DNA of 64,000 nucleotides from Gyrodactylus bullatarudis. Taxonomy: Eukaryota; Platyhelminthes; Monogenea; Gyrodactylidea; Gyrodactylidae. The notes below the pieces were generated by a model that had not been told where the DNA came from, ran no database searches, and was given only the letters and a program-made list of their open reading frames with translations. A program made the position numbers and the translations under genes. Below are positions 1 through 10,257 of this stretch, piece after piece; the stretch's first letter is position 1; every line of letters starts with the position of its first letter. The DNA lies in NCBI GenBank assembly GCA_012064415.1, contig SSNU01000029.1, forward strand, positions 1 to 64,000, given 5' to 3'.

Positions 1-1
1 T

Positions 2-127
2 GAATGCTCAACTCCTCACCCTATAACATCAGGTGTTCCTCAAGGAGGTATTTTTGCCCCTTTACTCTTCAATCTAGTATTCTCAGAAATTCAACCTAGC
101 AGCTCTCAAATTATTTATTTCAAATAT
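2..127 (+). mobile_element. non-LTR retrotransposon RT fragment
   Basis: Reading from base 2 gives an open stretch with the reverse-transcriptase motif SGVPQGG followed by PLLFNLVFSEIQ, the block just before the YADD box of jockey/CR1-type LINEs. Where FxYADD is expected the frame reads FKYFIK, so the element is degenerate. It is related to the better copy at 46.5-47.3 kb (SGVPQGSTIG, LFNLCFADIQ). It is cut by the window edge on the left and runs into a MITE fragment at about 128. Dead fragment. Confidence 0.75.
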
Positions 128-331
128 TTCATAAAAGAAAGTCGATTTTCTATTGAATTTCCCGTCTACTAGTAATTAGATAAAAATGATTTTTTTGGTT
201 ATTTTATCCAAGTTTAGATATCTCTTTGATACTTTTGAGATTTGTTATGTGTGAATTACAAAATAGATTGTGATATTCTTTGGACCTGCATAATAACTGA
301 AAATCTCCGACATTGAATAATCGCGAAAGGG
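128..331 (-). repeat. truncated TTAA MITE (354-bp family)
   Basis: This stretch is the reverse complement of the first two thirds of the MITE at 40890-41243, sharing for example the GGATAAAATAAC and AGAAAATCGACTTTC blocks. It ends GCGAAAGGG followed by TTAA at 332-335, the terminus shared by all TTAA MITEs here. The other end is missing. Confidence 0.6.
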
Positions 332-335
332 TTAA

Positions 336-893
336 AATGTAAATCGTATGTGATAAAACCCTGTGTCTAAATCTTTACTCTTTTATTTCTTTTGAATATT
401 TTTTAGCGAAGTGAAAAAATCTCTTTTTGAAGCTGTTAGGACAGACGCAGGAGATTTTCTTTACCTTGAATAGGCGTGGAAATTGTTGGAATTTATGAAT
501 CCGCTGTGAAAAACAAGGCTTTTCAATTCCATTTTTTGAGATCTGAATGAATTTTATAACTGCTATATAGATCAAACTGAAATTTTTCAGTTTAGCTAAA
601 AAAATTTAAATCGAGCATAGCTTCTGAACCAGAAGAGGTAGCTTAAAAGTTTTGAGGCAACGAGTTGTTTACAGATAATTTCTGGCTTTTTAGAATTTTA
701 ATGCGAGCTTTCTTTAAATTTTTTAGAGCAAAAATAAGAACTTAGATTCGGAAAACACAAATTCGAATATCTCGAAATCTGAACGCTAAAATATTTTTAA
801 ATTTTCAGAATCTTTTTATTTCGATCTGATGAACATACTGTCAAAATCTCAACAGATAAAAAATTTTGCTAGACTGTGTTATTGTATCATATA
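336..893. other. no gene seen
   Basis: AT-rich sequence downstream of BCAP31 with no coding stretch, splice pattern or repeat that could be recognised. Confidence 0.5.
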
Positions 894-1686
894 TTATATA
901 TAGAAATTCATATCTGACTTCTTCTAAAATCATTTGTCATTTGTTTATGATGAAATTTGGAACTTGATTCCATAGACTCACGTGAAGTTCTTTGCATTCC
1001 TCAGCAGCTCTATCGTATTCTTTGGCAAGTTGTTCACTTTGTTTTTTCATTGCTTCAAGGTCTTTAAGTGCTTTAGTCTTCTCTTTGACGACATCTTCAA
1101 GTTTGCGTTCAATCTCGTCAAATTTTTTCTTGGAAACACCATCATTCGTAGCGGTATCCATCAATTTTGATGCTACCTCACTGGCATTCTTGGCTTGTTT
1201 GATACTAGCTTGAATGTTTGCCTCATCTTGAGCATTTTTTGAAATAATCGAAATAAGTCGTTTAAAGACGAACCAGCAGTAAATTGTAAACATTGAAATG
1301 TAAAAGTTCCTATGAGATCTAAAGAGACGCATCAAGAGCATAGTTTCAGTCTCAGTTCGCATTGATTCTGGGTGATCTTTGAGAACTTGAAGGTCTTGAC
1401 TTCGTCTAAAGTTATCATGGAAAGCTTGGAGGAATACCAGAACCAACAAGCTTAATGCGATATTGAAGAAATACTGAGACGAACTAGAAAATCTCTGAAC
1501 AATTCTAGACTGGAATAGTTTATTCCATCTAAGAATAAGAATAATTTTAGTAAAATAATGAGTTGTAAAAAACCAATTTGATCATTCAACTCACGTGGAT
1601 GGAGAAACAATAGGAGATAACATTAGAGCTGTTATTCCAATCAGAGTGTACAAGAGAGCTGTAGTTGCATGCCATTGGAGAGACAT
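894..1686 (-). CDS. BCAP31: B-cell receptor-associated protein 31 homologue (BAP29/31)
   Basis: ER membrane protein of the BAP29/BAP31 family, known to act in sorting and quality control of membrane proteins. Exons on the minus strand are 1686-1595, 1528-982 and probably 923-894, with introns of 66 and 58 bp that keep frame and give 222 residues. The start MSLQW equals the family N-terminus. Three membrane segments are visible at about 8-27, 49-67 and 105-127, with the family block KLFQSRIVQRF between the first two. A charged heptad-rich coiled coil covers about 130-213 and ends in the conserved KQSEQLAKEYDR. A GTGAGT donor follows codon 213. Splicing to an acceptor at 925-924 adds KKSDMNFYI and stop; reading through instead would stop at 937. 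No C-terminal KKxx signal is seen in either form. It lies 97 bp downstream of VKORC1 on the same strand. Confidence 0.9.
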
Positions 1687-1783
1687 CTTTATATCTAAAG
1701 AAAGAAATCAAGATTAAGTATACAAGTGTGAGGAATAATTGAAAGAAAAAAGGAAAGAGTTGATTATTCAATAAAATTATAAT
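1687..1783 (-). promoter_or_regulatory. 97-bp intercistronic region with trans-splice-like acceptor
   Basis: Only 97 bp separate the VKORC1 stop from the BCAP31 ATG. An ATTAAA, a known variant poly(A) signal, overlaps the VKORC1 stop. A T-rich tract ends in TTTCTTTCTTTAG (AG at 1696-1695), 8 nt before the BCAP31 ATG. An acceptor with no cis exon in such a gap is the layout of a downstream operon gene in animals with spliced-leader trans-splicing. That reading is inference; no SL RNA gene was found here. Confidence 0.5.
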
Positions 1784-2250
1784 TTAATCTGTTTTGAATT
1801 TTTGAGTAAATGCTTGATAAAATAGGTAAATATTGACTAGATATGTACAGAAGCATAAAATGCAAAGTTTTTTAATAATAAATGCTAAGATATAAGCCAA
1901 GTAAGCAGACATAATGACTGATAATATGGCAAATAGAGATCGAATAAATCTGAACATAAAATGCTCAGAACTACAAAGACAGAAATAAATTAGATAGAAG
2001 ATCATTCCGTATACTGCATTGGGCAGGGCCAAAGAAGAATTCGAAGGAAATAATCCAAACCCATAACTATATCTATGGAAGTAAAAATTAAAAATGAACT
2101 TTACTTGGAAGTAAGAACATCACTGCAACTAATATAATAATTTATATCGCAAAATGCTTTAGATTTCTTATCAAAAAATGATATTTCAACATAGAAGCTA
2201 ACAGTAGAAAGCAATAAGCCAATTATGCTAGCAACCTGGATGGATTTCAT
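1784..2250 (-). CDS. VKORC1: vitamin K epoxide reductase complex subunit 1 homologue
   Basis: ER membrane thiol oxidoreductase that in this family reduces vitamin K epoxide and quinone. Exons 2250-2105 and 2072-1784 encode 144 residues, close to the human length of 163. The catalytic pair is C119-I-L-C122 in the last membrane helix. The loop cysteines are C34 and C42, eight apart as in VKORC1. Other family blocks are CSDVLTSKYSYGFGLF and AYLAYILAFIIKK. The intron has only 32 nt (GTAAAG to CATAG) and must be removed, since it starts with an in-frame TAA and joining restores the family block exactly. The start ATG lies 110 bp from the divergent WIP gene. BCAP31 follows at 97 bp, possibly in one transcript. 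Confidence 0.93.
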
Positions 2251-2360
2251 TTAAAAAATGGTTCCATTAAAACCAATTTTTAGATTGTTATTGTTTGTTT
2301 TATTCTTAAACTTTTTAAAAAAAATTCCTGTATCAGTAATAGTTTAAATATATTGTAATA
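2251..2360. promoter_or_regulatory. divergent intergenic region, VKORC1 / WIP homologue
   Basis: The two ATGs face away from each other across 110 bp of AT-rich DNA, so a shared bidirectional promoter is likely. No clear TATA or initiator element stands out from the AT background. Confidence 0.5.
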
Positions 2361-5300
2361 ATGCCACCTCCACCGCCTCCTCCTCCACCACCTCCTTCTT
2401 TAGCTCCACCTCCTGTTAGAGCAGCAGCTTCATCTGGAGCTCCTGCTTTTCTCGCAGATATCAGAAAAGGTGCAGCCCTGAAAAAAGTTCCTGACTCGGA
2501 AAAAAATGATCGGAGTGAAGTTAAATCAGCTGCCAACAAAAGCTCAGCTGGTAATGCAGGGGGTTCATCAGGATCCGGATCTGGTCTTAATCCACTCGTT
2601 GCTCAAAAGAATCCTGGTCTTAATGATCTATTCAAAGAGATGGGAGAAAGAAATAAAAAACCGATCGCTTCAGCTCCTAAGGTTAACCAGCCACCAGCAA
2701 ATTCACCTCAACCCACTACAACTTCTCCAAAGTTTGAACAGGTTAGTATTTATATTTGAATTAATACTATAAAAATCATTCGGAAATTGACTCATTCTAC
2801 TATACTACATTCTTTTGAAATTTGAAAATTTTCAGTGTTTTTTATCTATTTATAAAACTTATTATTATTATTCTAATAATGAGTAAAAAGAGTTTCAAGA
2901 GATTTCCGAGATCACTTGTAAGTTTTTCATCGATTATTACCTTTATCTTGCACACTTATTATTTCGATAATTATGGAATTTTTAATTACATCATTCTGTT
3001 TTTATAACTATAAAGGATACTCTTCATCATTATACAGATTATTTAATATTTATGATTCTAGTGTAAATAATTATTCTCTTTAAATTTAGTTTTTAAATTT
3101 CTTTTAGACTTATTCATATTGTGCCATTCAAAAATAATTTTTTATATACATAATATCATTTATATTTTTATTATTTATTTGAAAAAATCTAAATTAAAAT
3201 TAATTCAAGTATATTTTTTAAGCGTAATTAATTACAAGGGCAAGATATATGGAAATTTGAAATTCAAGACAACTTGATGTGTACTAGATTCATTATCTTT
3301 TGTATGCTCTCGCCTTTTTCTCTTAAACCTCTCAGGAGACCAGGGGTGGGATTTACATCAAATTTTGTATACCACAGTATACACTGTATAGTATACAGTA
3401 AGGAATTTTAGCCAAATTTTCTAATCAATCAACATTGAGTAATAACTCCAGAGGATTAGAGTTAAGAATCACTATTTTTACGACCAAAGATTTTGAGTTT
3501 ATAATTATCTGTATTATTATCTCTTGAAGATACAATAATTATAATAATTATTATATAAAACTAGTTATATGATCAGATATGAAATTTTATTGAGATTTCT
3601 AATGAGCCCTCAATTAGGGTCCCTTATACGAGTATTTTCAGCTAAAAATAAAATATTTAGCCTGATTTCACTAAACCTTGGTCATTAAATTTGCATGTAA
3701 TTTTGAGTACAGGGGGAAATTTCTTTTTCTTGCTGCACTGTGTTATCATTGATCATATAATTAATAAATGATAAATTACTATAGAACAACCTACCGCCAC
3801 CTCCGGCCTCATTTCAGGCTCCTCCACAAGCTCCTCCACCTGTGGTAGAACGTCAGAATATTCCACCAAATGGGGGATATTCATCGGTACCTCCACCTCA
3901 ACCACCTACTCAGCCGATTGGGCAAACAAATCATCCAAGACCTCCCCCCACACCACCCCAACCACCGCAAAGTGATGACTTGGATATACGTTTCGGCAAA
4001 CTCTTTCTTCCAGATGATCGTCTTCCTCCAGCTCCAAGACCCTATGTTGGCCCAAAAACATTTATCAGCCAGTTAGGTAAGAAATTTACGACTTTATTCC
4101 TTTTAAAATGCATTTGGTTCTGGGCTGAATAATATCTATTAGAAATGTGATTTCTAATTAATATTATCGACTTGAAAATCTAATTTCTGGCCAGATTGCT
4201 CAAGCCTACCGAAATAATTTCAATAAGAGATGAATTAGTGCATTTCAACCAGCCCTCAATAATAAACATGAAAAAATATTGATATTTTAAAATTTAAATG
4301 TTAATAAAAAATCAGGCTGGCAAATGTAAAATTATATAATTGAACTGAGTAATAATCACAAAGTTTTGAGAAACATAAATAACAAGTTTTGCATCAGTAT
4401 AATAATTGTTACGTATTTCATAACTAGGCAAAATTTTAAAAATTTAGTTTAAACAAATTCTCTCTTGTTTCTGCTTGAGCTAAACTATGATCAATCTAAA
4501 ATTTGATCAATAGAAATTTTTTAACATACTTTTTCATCACATGAGATTGTCTTTTATTGAAAACTTTTGCATTCCTTAGACATTTTCTGCACTTAACCCT
4601 TTCGATACCATAGCTAAACGAAGAAAGCTTCATGCTTAATTCTCTCACAGAATTACTTAAAATGTGATGATAAAAAACATTTACTAGGACAAAATTTTAT
4701 GAAAATTTTTTCTTATACATAATTTCATCAGGGTCTGATTTATATTGAAATTCCCATCTACTGGTGAGTAATTTAGAGTGAAACTTTGCCAATGAAGGGA
4801 TTTATTTGAAATTTAATTGTTTCAAAGACTCAATTAATGTCAAAAAGGATATCTTTTATATTTCATTCGATCTTATTACAAAATAATCTAGATATTGAAG
4901 ATCTAAGGTAAAAATGGGGTTGAAAATTGCCCCATTTTCACGAGACTATTGATGGAACTGCTCATTGATTTCATGCATAAAAAATATACCTTGTTTTGGA
5001 TTAACTATTTAGCTTCTACGGAAATTAATCTTATTATCTCTGAACATTGATAAGTTTAATAATTTCGATCAAAAAGAATCATGAATTAAGGAATTCTATT
5101 TTCTTCGGTAATAGTTCAAATATCTATGGCATTCTTATGCCTGGCTAGCAAAAATATAGCATGATAGTAAACTAAGATAGTTTGTGATATACTATCAAAA
5201 AATAATCATAAAAAAATGTTTCAAAATCATTGAAAAAATTCAGTTTGAACATAGAGGTATCGAAAGGGTTAAAGCCAGTGTTATGTTCGAAAAGGATGAA

Positions 5301-8300
5301 GATTAATTTATAGGGCAGGGTTAAATTTTTTTTTAATAGAAATTTACTGAAAAATAGTATACATGTTGATAATCTGGTTATTAGAAAAAATAGTTATTTA
5401 AGTTATTGTGGTTTCTAGGGATCAGGTTTTCTTGGAGATATTTCCATAGGGCTCAATTCTGAATCTACATGTAATGGGTAGTATTATAGAATATAATTTA
5501 CTCCTATAATTGTGGGTATTCATATAAAGTGTAATTGAGGGCGATATAAGTTTCAGCCATATAGGGAACAGACCTGTTTGGATTAAGCACTCATTGTAGC
5601 TGTGAAGGCCAAGGCAGTTTCTTAGGAATTTACTTTGGATTCGTTTAATAGCCTTGGATGAAGAATGCTTGATTAATTTTGTATTAAAGGTGATCCATAG
5701 TCCAATTTAGATGTAATATGAAACTGCGAAATAGGAATCAATTTCAGTTGAGGATCCAAGAAAGAAGAAGATATGTCTTATATCTAAGAACTTTTAGTAA
5801 ATCATAGGTTGTTTAGAAAGTATTAAGCAAATTTTTCATAGATCAAGTATGAAATAACACCAGAAATTCATCTCAAATAATTATACATTTTTTAATACAA
5901 AATTTATCAAAGAATTCGGTTTTCTTAATGACAATTTCTAAAATTCTATCGTTCAAAAGTTACAATGGAATTATTAGACATTGATATTGGAGCGATAATT
6001 TATTCAGGGCCGAAACTTATCCGAGGCTTATCTATCGGCTCACAAAGGATGATTTCCTATCACATATCGTAATGACAGATAAAGAATGAATATACCAGAA
6101 GGATCAGAGCCGTAAAAAATACTCAGAACTTACTAGGGATACATTCTTACAGGACAATTCCAGGCCTCATGTCTAAAGATTAGTGAAAGATTTTTTCAAG
6201 GAGAGCAACGTCGACGATCTTAACCATTCTCCCTACTGTACAGATCTTGCTCCAACAGATTATCACTTTTTTAAATCACTTCAGCATCATCCGAAGGGCA
6301 ATATCTTCAATTAAAGACTAGATGTTTTGTACTCACTAAACGAGTGCATGGACCAAAAAACCCTCAACTTTTGGCAACAGTGTATGGATAGTCTACCAGA
6401 AAGGAGACGGAAATGTATAGAAAGAAATCGTGAATATTTTAATGTGTAACTTAATGATATTTTGTATATATTTCATAACGAAATTTGTCAGCAAAGTTCA
6501 TTATAATTTTTACAAAATTTTGCTTAATACTTTTGAAACAAACTAATATATGTGGTCTCTGCAGTTGAGTTTCGAGTCATAGACTATACCAAGGCCTCTG
6601 ATTCTATCTACATTCCTAGAAAGTAAAGATAGTCTGAAAGATATATTCATCAATTAAAATTATAACAAAAGAATTATATTCAAAGAGATATGTACATTTC
6701 GCCAGGTCTCGTCAGTCTCAATTCCTGGTTCAATATTTAATAAAATTGTTTTAATGAGTTGTTTTGAATGAAAATTGTAAAAAAATTTCTCTTGAGCAAT
6801 TCCAATTGATGAAAAACCAAAAACTTTTCTAGTAGGTAGAAAAGAAAAATTAAAAATCAATTGGGCCATGGTAGTTCTAAATTGTGTGTATAGTTCTTTT
6901 GGATACATAGACTTGGATCTTCCTTCATGATATAAAATTTCTCTCTGATTTTAAGGTCCATACTTAGATTGCTTGAATTCTTACAAATTATCTTGAAATT
7001 GCTTTCATTCGCTTCGCAACCGCACCTAACAATGTGTTTCTTAATTGATGAACTATTCTTGCTCAGATGTTCATTGATCCTTATCCCTAACCTTCTCTGT
7101 GTTCGTCCTATATACCTAGATCCACATGATGCCTGAAAGCAGTAAATGAGATTTGACTGTTCTGATTCGTTCAGCTTATCTTTAAGTTGAAATTTGAAGA
7201 GACTTGTGGTCTTGTATACAACCTTCAATTGTATATCATTATAATGTTCATTTACAAGCAAATTCAATTTTCTTCTTAGTTCATAGCTGAACCCATCTCC
7301 TTTAAAGTTTAATTTTATGAAAATAGGAATAGCTCCTTCAATTTGTTCTTCTTCTGTTTGTTGAGTTGCTTCATCTTCTAAAGCTTTCTCTATGTATTTC
7401 TGAACAAATCTTTCAGGGTATCCATTTTCTTTCAGTCTTTTTCGGATTTCATTAATCTCATTCAATACTTCTTCTTCACTGACTATTCTCTTGGTCCTTT
7501 TCACAAGTCCTATTATTAATCCTGATTTATAACTCTTTGGACAAAAACTACATTAATCTTCATACTGGTTTTTATTATTTATAGGTAATATTTTCAGAGA
7601 AAACTAGTTTGAAAAGCATAGGCCCTATTTTGGATCCTTGGGGGACTCATAATATAGTCTAGAGCTAATAATTCATCATTATTAACAAAAGGTTTCAGTC
7701 TGAAGGATGACGTCAGGCTGAAAGAGATTGCGAATTTGTATTTAAGAAGTCGTTTGTGTATAAAATTAGTAATATTAGTTATCTGGAATACTGGCTTATT
7801 ATTAATTCCATGAGCTATTAGACTTGAGATTTTGTTGTCCTAGAGTTTAAGGTAAGAGAGTGATGTTGAGACGTTGAAGATAATCCTATGAAGTGCCTGG
7901 TATGAAGATCATATTCAGCAGCCTGAGCATAAGTAATTCTTGAGGTTTGTGTCGGAGTCGCATTTGGTTTTTTGCGAATGTGGTCAAGTTCTAATATTAA
8001 ATTCTCAAAGTAAGCCGAAGGTAAGGTTATAAAATCCTTTTTGGGTGGGAAATTCAAAATTTTCAGTTCTTGGTAGATAGATTCTAACATCAAATTTTGA
8101 ACCTCATTTTCGTAGTTACTACAAAATTAATAAAATCTTGAATATCAAAAAGAGTTATAACCCTGAAATTAATTGTTCTATGATGTCTGTGGGAGATTAT
8201 AAGAAAAAATGGGCATAACCATAAAGAGGGATGATTTTTTCTCTTCAAAAATGTGCAATACATTAGTAACTATTCTTGTTAGCTGTTTGGAGAAAGAACA

Positions 8301-8871
8301 AAAATTTCACCCTACTCTATTGATCATCCAAATGACTTTAGCATAATTTTCATTTTTAAAATAGCTTACTTCTTAGAATTGATTACTGATGTGAATCTAC
8401 ACGAAATTCATTCAAAAATGTAATTTTTTGCATTTTTTAAAATTTAAATCGTATCGCATTCTATTGATTGTTTGTAATTGATGTTTGAAATAATTTCTAC
8501 ATTTGACAAAAATAATTTTTGAAATAAAAGATTGCGTCAAAACTTGTAAATTATCTCGTGTGAGTTTTCTTAAATTTCTCTCCACCTATTAATTTTCAAT
8601 AGAATCACTTGTCGAAAATTGTATTTGACAAACCAGCTAGTGTTATTCTCACGGTTAATAATATATATTTGGAAATAATCAACCAGAACTGGAAATAAAG
8701 CCACCATACTTACTCATTAATGCAACATGATAACGGACCCAGATTATTCATGGAAATGAAGATGGGAATTTATGATTATTAAAAAAATTCCAATTTTTAA
8801 CTTTTATGTTAATTATTCTTTTTCATTTTGTAGCAAAGAAACCAAAAGCTCCACAAATTCCTGTTAATTAG
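2361..8871 (+). CDS. WIPF: WIP/verprolin family, WASP-interacting protein homologue
   Basis: Actin regulator of the verprolin family, which binds actin through an N-terminal WH2 motif and WASP/N-WASP through its C-terminus. Exons 2361-2741, 3785-4076 and 8834-8871 have GTTAGT, GTAAGA and AG borders and keep frame, giving 236 residues. Residues 1-19 are a polyproline run. Residues 27-52 are the WH2 motif (FLADIRKGAALKK, then NDRS). The middle is proline-rich. Residues 192-220 (DLDIRFGKLFLP, then LPPAPRPYV) match the WASP-binding segment of human WIP. A basic tail KKPKAPQIPVN ends the protein. It is about half the length of vertebrate WIP, with the central linker mainly shortened. Introns are 1043 and 4757 bp; the second is full of transposons. 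Confidence 0.88.
3333..3412 (+). repeat. remnant of 72-bp TTAA MITE family
   Basis: In WIP intron 1. The block GACCAGGGGTGGGATTTACA, followed by paired GTATAC steps, matches the middle of the intact copy at 40111-40182. The CCCTTTC ends are lost. Confidence 0.5.
4597..5268. repeat. TTAA MITE, 672-bp family, intact
   Basis: Flanked by TTAA at 4593-4596 and 5269-5272. The ends are inverted: CCCTTTCGATACC on the left and GGTATCGAAAGGG on the right. No coding content. A second copy lies at 57250-58114. TTAA duplication with CCC/GGG ends is typical of non-autonomous piggyBac elements. Sits in WIP intron 2. Confidence 0.75.
5807..6543 (+). mobile_element. internally deleted mariner (Tc1/mariner, DD34D type)
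   Basis: TA dinucleotides flank the element at 5805-5806 and 6544-6545. The inverted ends share GTATTAAGCAAA (left GGTTGTTTAGAAAG, right GTTTGTTTCAAAAG). At 737 bp it is about half the usual 1.3 kb. The 3' half carries transposase remains: a DNARPHV-like catalytic block near 6160, NHSPYCTDLAPTDYHFF with the last catalytic Asp, FWQQCMDSLPER and a tail ending REYFNV then stop at 6449. Frameshifts and stops make it dead. Lies in WIP intron 2. Confidence 0.85.
6680..6722 (-). ncRNA. hammerhead ribozyme, Penelope 3' end
   Basis: On the minus strand the order is stem I GAGA (6719-6716), CTGACGA (6715-6709), helix II GACCTGGC (6708-6701, with a G.A step), GAAA (6700-6697), helix III AUG-UA-CAU (6697-6690), cleavable A (6689) and the stem I partner TCTC (6688-6685). 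All conserved core positions are present. It lies 3' of the Penelope coding fragment at 6857-7504, on the same strand. Hammerheads in the terminal repeats of Penelope-like elements are established knowledge. Activity is predicted by eye only. Confidence 0.7.
6730..7504 (-). mobile_element. Penelope-like element, C-terminal GIY-YIG part
   Basis: An open frame of 215 residues (7504-6857) has the Penelope linker motif ENGYPERF at 26-33 and a GIY-YIG endonuclease core, LIYCF then SRYIGRT, at about 119-135, followed by an RINEHL helix. The catalytic Arg and helix are kept, while the usual GIY reads LIY. The reverse transcriptase is missing. The 3' untranslated part down to about 6730 resembles that of the element at 32.8-34.5 kb and ends in a hammerhead. 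It is inserted antisense in WIP intron 2. Confidence 0.82.
7560..7750 (-). mobile_element. degenerate LINE RT fragment
   Basis: Minus-strand reading gives VPQGSKIGPMLFKLVFSE, the same RT block as at the window start. A stop stands where the Gly of GVPQG is expected and another follows shortly after. Dead fragment in WIP intron 2, on the same strand as the Penelope piece beside it. Confidence 0.65.
7818..8118 (-). CDS. unidentified coding-like exon antisense to WIP
   Basis: After an acceptor TTAATTTTGTAG (AG at 8120-8119) an open frame of 99 codons runs to a stop at 7818. It is more varied in composition than its AT-rich surroundings. Readable parts are NYENEVQNLMLESIYQEL, PPKKDFITLPSAYFENL and ITYAQAAEYDLHTRHF. 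No domain was recognised. It could be the last exon of a gene nested in WIP intron 2, a retrogene piece, or part of an unknown element. No partner exon was found. Confidence 0.35.
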
Positions 8872-9040
8872 TAAACTATGAAGGCATATCGAATGGTTTC
8901 GAAATTCCGGCAACCTAATGGTACTTGGGAATGTTGCCTTGTTACATCTTTTGAATTATCCTTTTCAAACTTTAACTACTACATATAAATTTAAGAGAAT
9001 GTGTATCATCATTTATTAAAGAAGTTTATTCGTTTTTTTC

Positions 9041-9046
9041 AATAAA
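9041..9046 (+). terminator. candidate poly(A) signal of the WIP gene
   Basis: First canonical AATAAA after the WIP stop at 8871, which would give a 3' UTR of about 190 nt. AT-rich sequence makes chance matches common. Confidence 0.45.
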
Positions 9047-9251
9047 TCTTTCATAATTATTCATTGAATCTCTGCTTAGACAAAAAATTAATGAAACAAG
9101 TTTGAGCATTTATGGGGGAAATTATGCGAAACCCCAAAAACATATTTATTTGACTGGTTGAGGTGTTCTTTAACATTGGTTTTGAGCTGAGCTACCGATG
9201 TCATAAGTATATTTAATGAAATAAGAAGAATCTTCTTAGAAGATGCCAGAT

Positions 9252-9320
9252 TATTTCACCAATAAAGATCTCCATTTCGGGCATACTCATCACTGATGAG
9301 TCATCAGTGTGATACATGCC
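9252..9320 (-). ncRNA. disrupted hammerhead, left arm of element A
   Basis: Same ribozyme as in the right arm, with GAAA and a five-pair helix III (AUGGA with UUUAU, loop GAUC) intact. A 14-nt insertion after CTGATGA, itself partly an inverted copy of that box, separates stem I from helix II and should abolish folding. Confidence 0.55.
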
Positions 9321-10204
9321 ATATAAATACTGGTTTAACAAATAATAAAGTAGACCTTATTGGTCAAGATTTACAATTTTTCCAATTGGTTCTTACCTGT
9401 TACAGTGTAAAATTTTTTAAAGTTTAGAAAAGTGTTAATAAAATTATGATAATTATGGTAACTATTGAGTTGCTGTGAAGAATTGTGTTATTTGTAAATT
9501 TGTGTCTACCTCTTCTCGTCTTCTCTTCTTTGGAGGGGGTTGGGATGCAGGTAGATTTCTTTCCCTTGGTTTAGGTAAGCTCATTGGTTTTACATGATTT
9601 TTTTGGACACAGATTTGGTTTGTGTTGATTGATAAGGTATGCTTCAGCTGCTTTTAAGATGTAACCGTTTTTCCCTGATGGTTTGTAAAGTATTTCAAAG
9701 TTTTGGGGGGAAACTTGGGATTACATGTTCTTACATGTACACCGATTCACATGGGCATTTAAACTTGTAGATCACATGGCTCTTCTTGAGTATATCCATT
9801 TGGTCCTTTGACGAGTTGTTGAATAATTTTTGTGTTATGAAAATCGTCCTTAGGTTTCCATTTGGGTATGTTTCTCCGAAAACATTGTTGATTTTCGTTC
9901 GAAGGATTGCTGCAATTTTATCGCCTTTGAAAGGTAGGTTCAGAGTTACAGTCTCGCCCTCTTTTTGATTCGGCTTTGCTTTTGGCGTGTAGAGCTTGGA
10001 CAGACGATCATTAATTAATTCAATTGGATAGTCATTTGAGAGGAAAAATTTTGATTAAAAAATTTTACACTGTAATTATTATCACTTGAAATGTATTTTC
10101 AAACTTTAACAGTTCTTACCTGGTAAGAACCAATTGGAAAAATTGTAAATCTTGACCAATAAGGTCTACTATATTATTTGTTAAACCAGTATTTATATAT
10201 GGCA

Positions 10205-10257
10205 TGTATCACACTGATGAGTATGCCCGAAATAGAGATCTTTATTGGTGAAATACT
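10205..10257 (+). ncRNA. hammerhead ribozyme, right arm of element A
   Basis: Stem I UCAC pairs with GUGA past one A.G mismatch. CTGATGA is at 10214-10220, a short helix II GTATGCCC at 10221-10228 and GAAA at 10229-10232. Helix III AUAGA/UUUAU has loop GAUC (10232-10245) and the cleavable U is at 10246. Helix II has only one sure pair, which is the weak point. Copies at 9.25 and 28.65 kb keep all three helices. Confidence 0.6.

Noticed and set aside
2333..2539. Minus-strand frame rich in glycine opposite the WIP start
   Set aside because: Shadow of the polyproline codons of WIP exon 1; no independent support.
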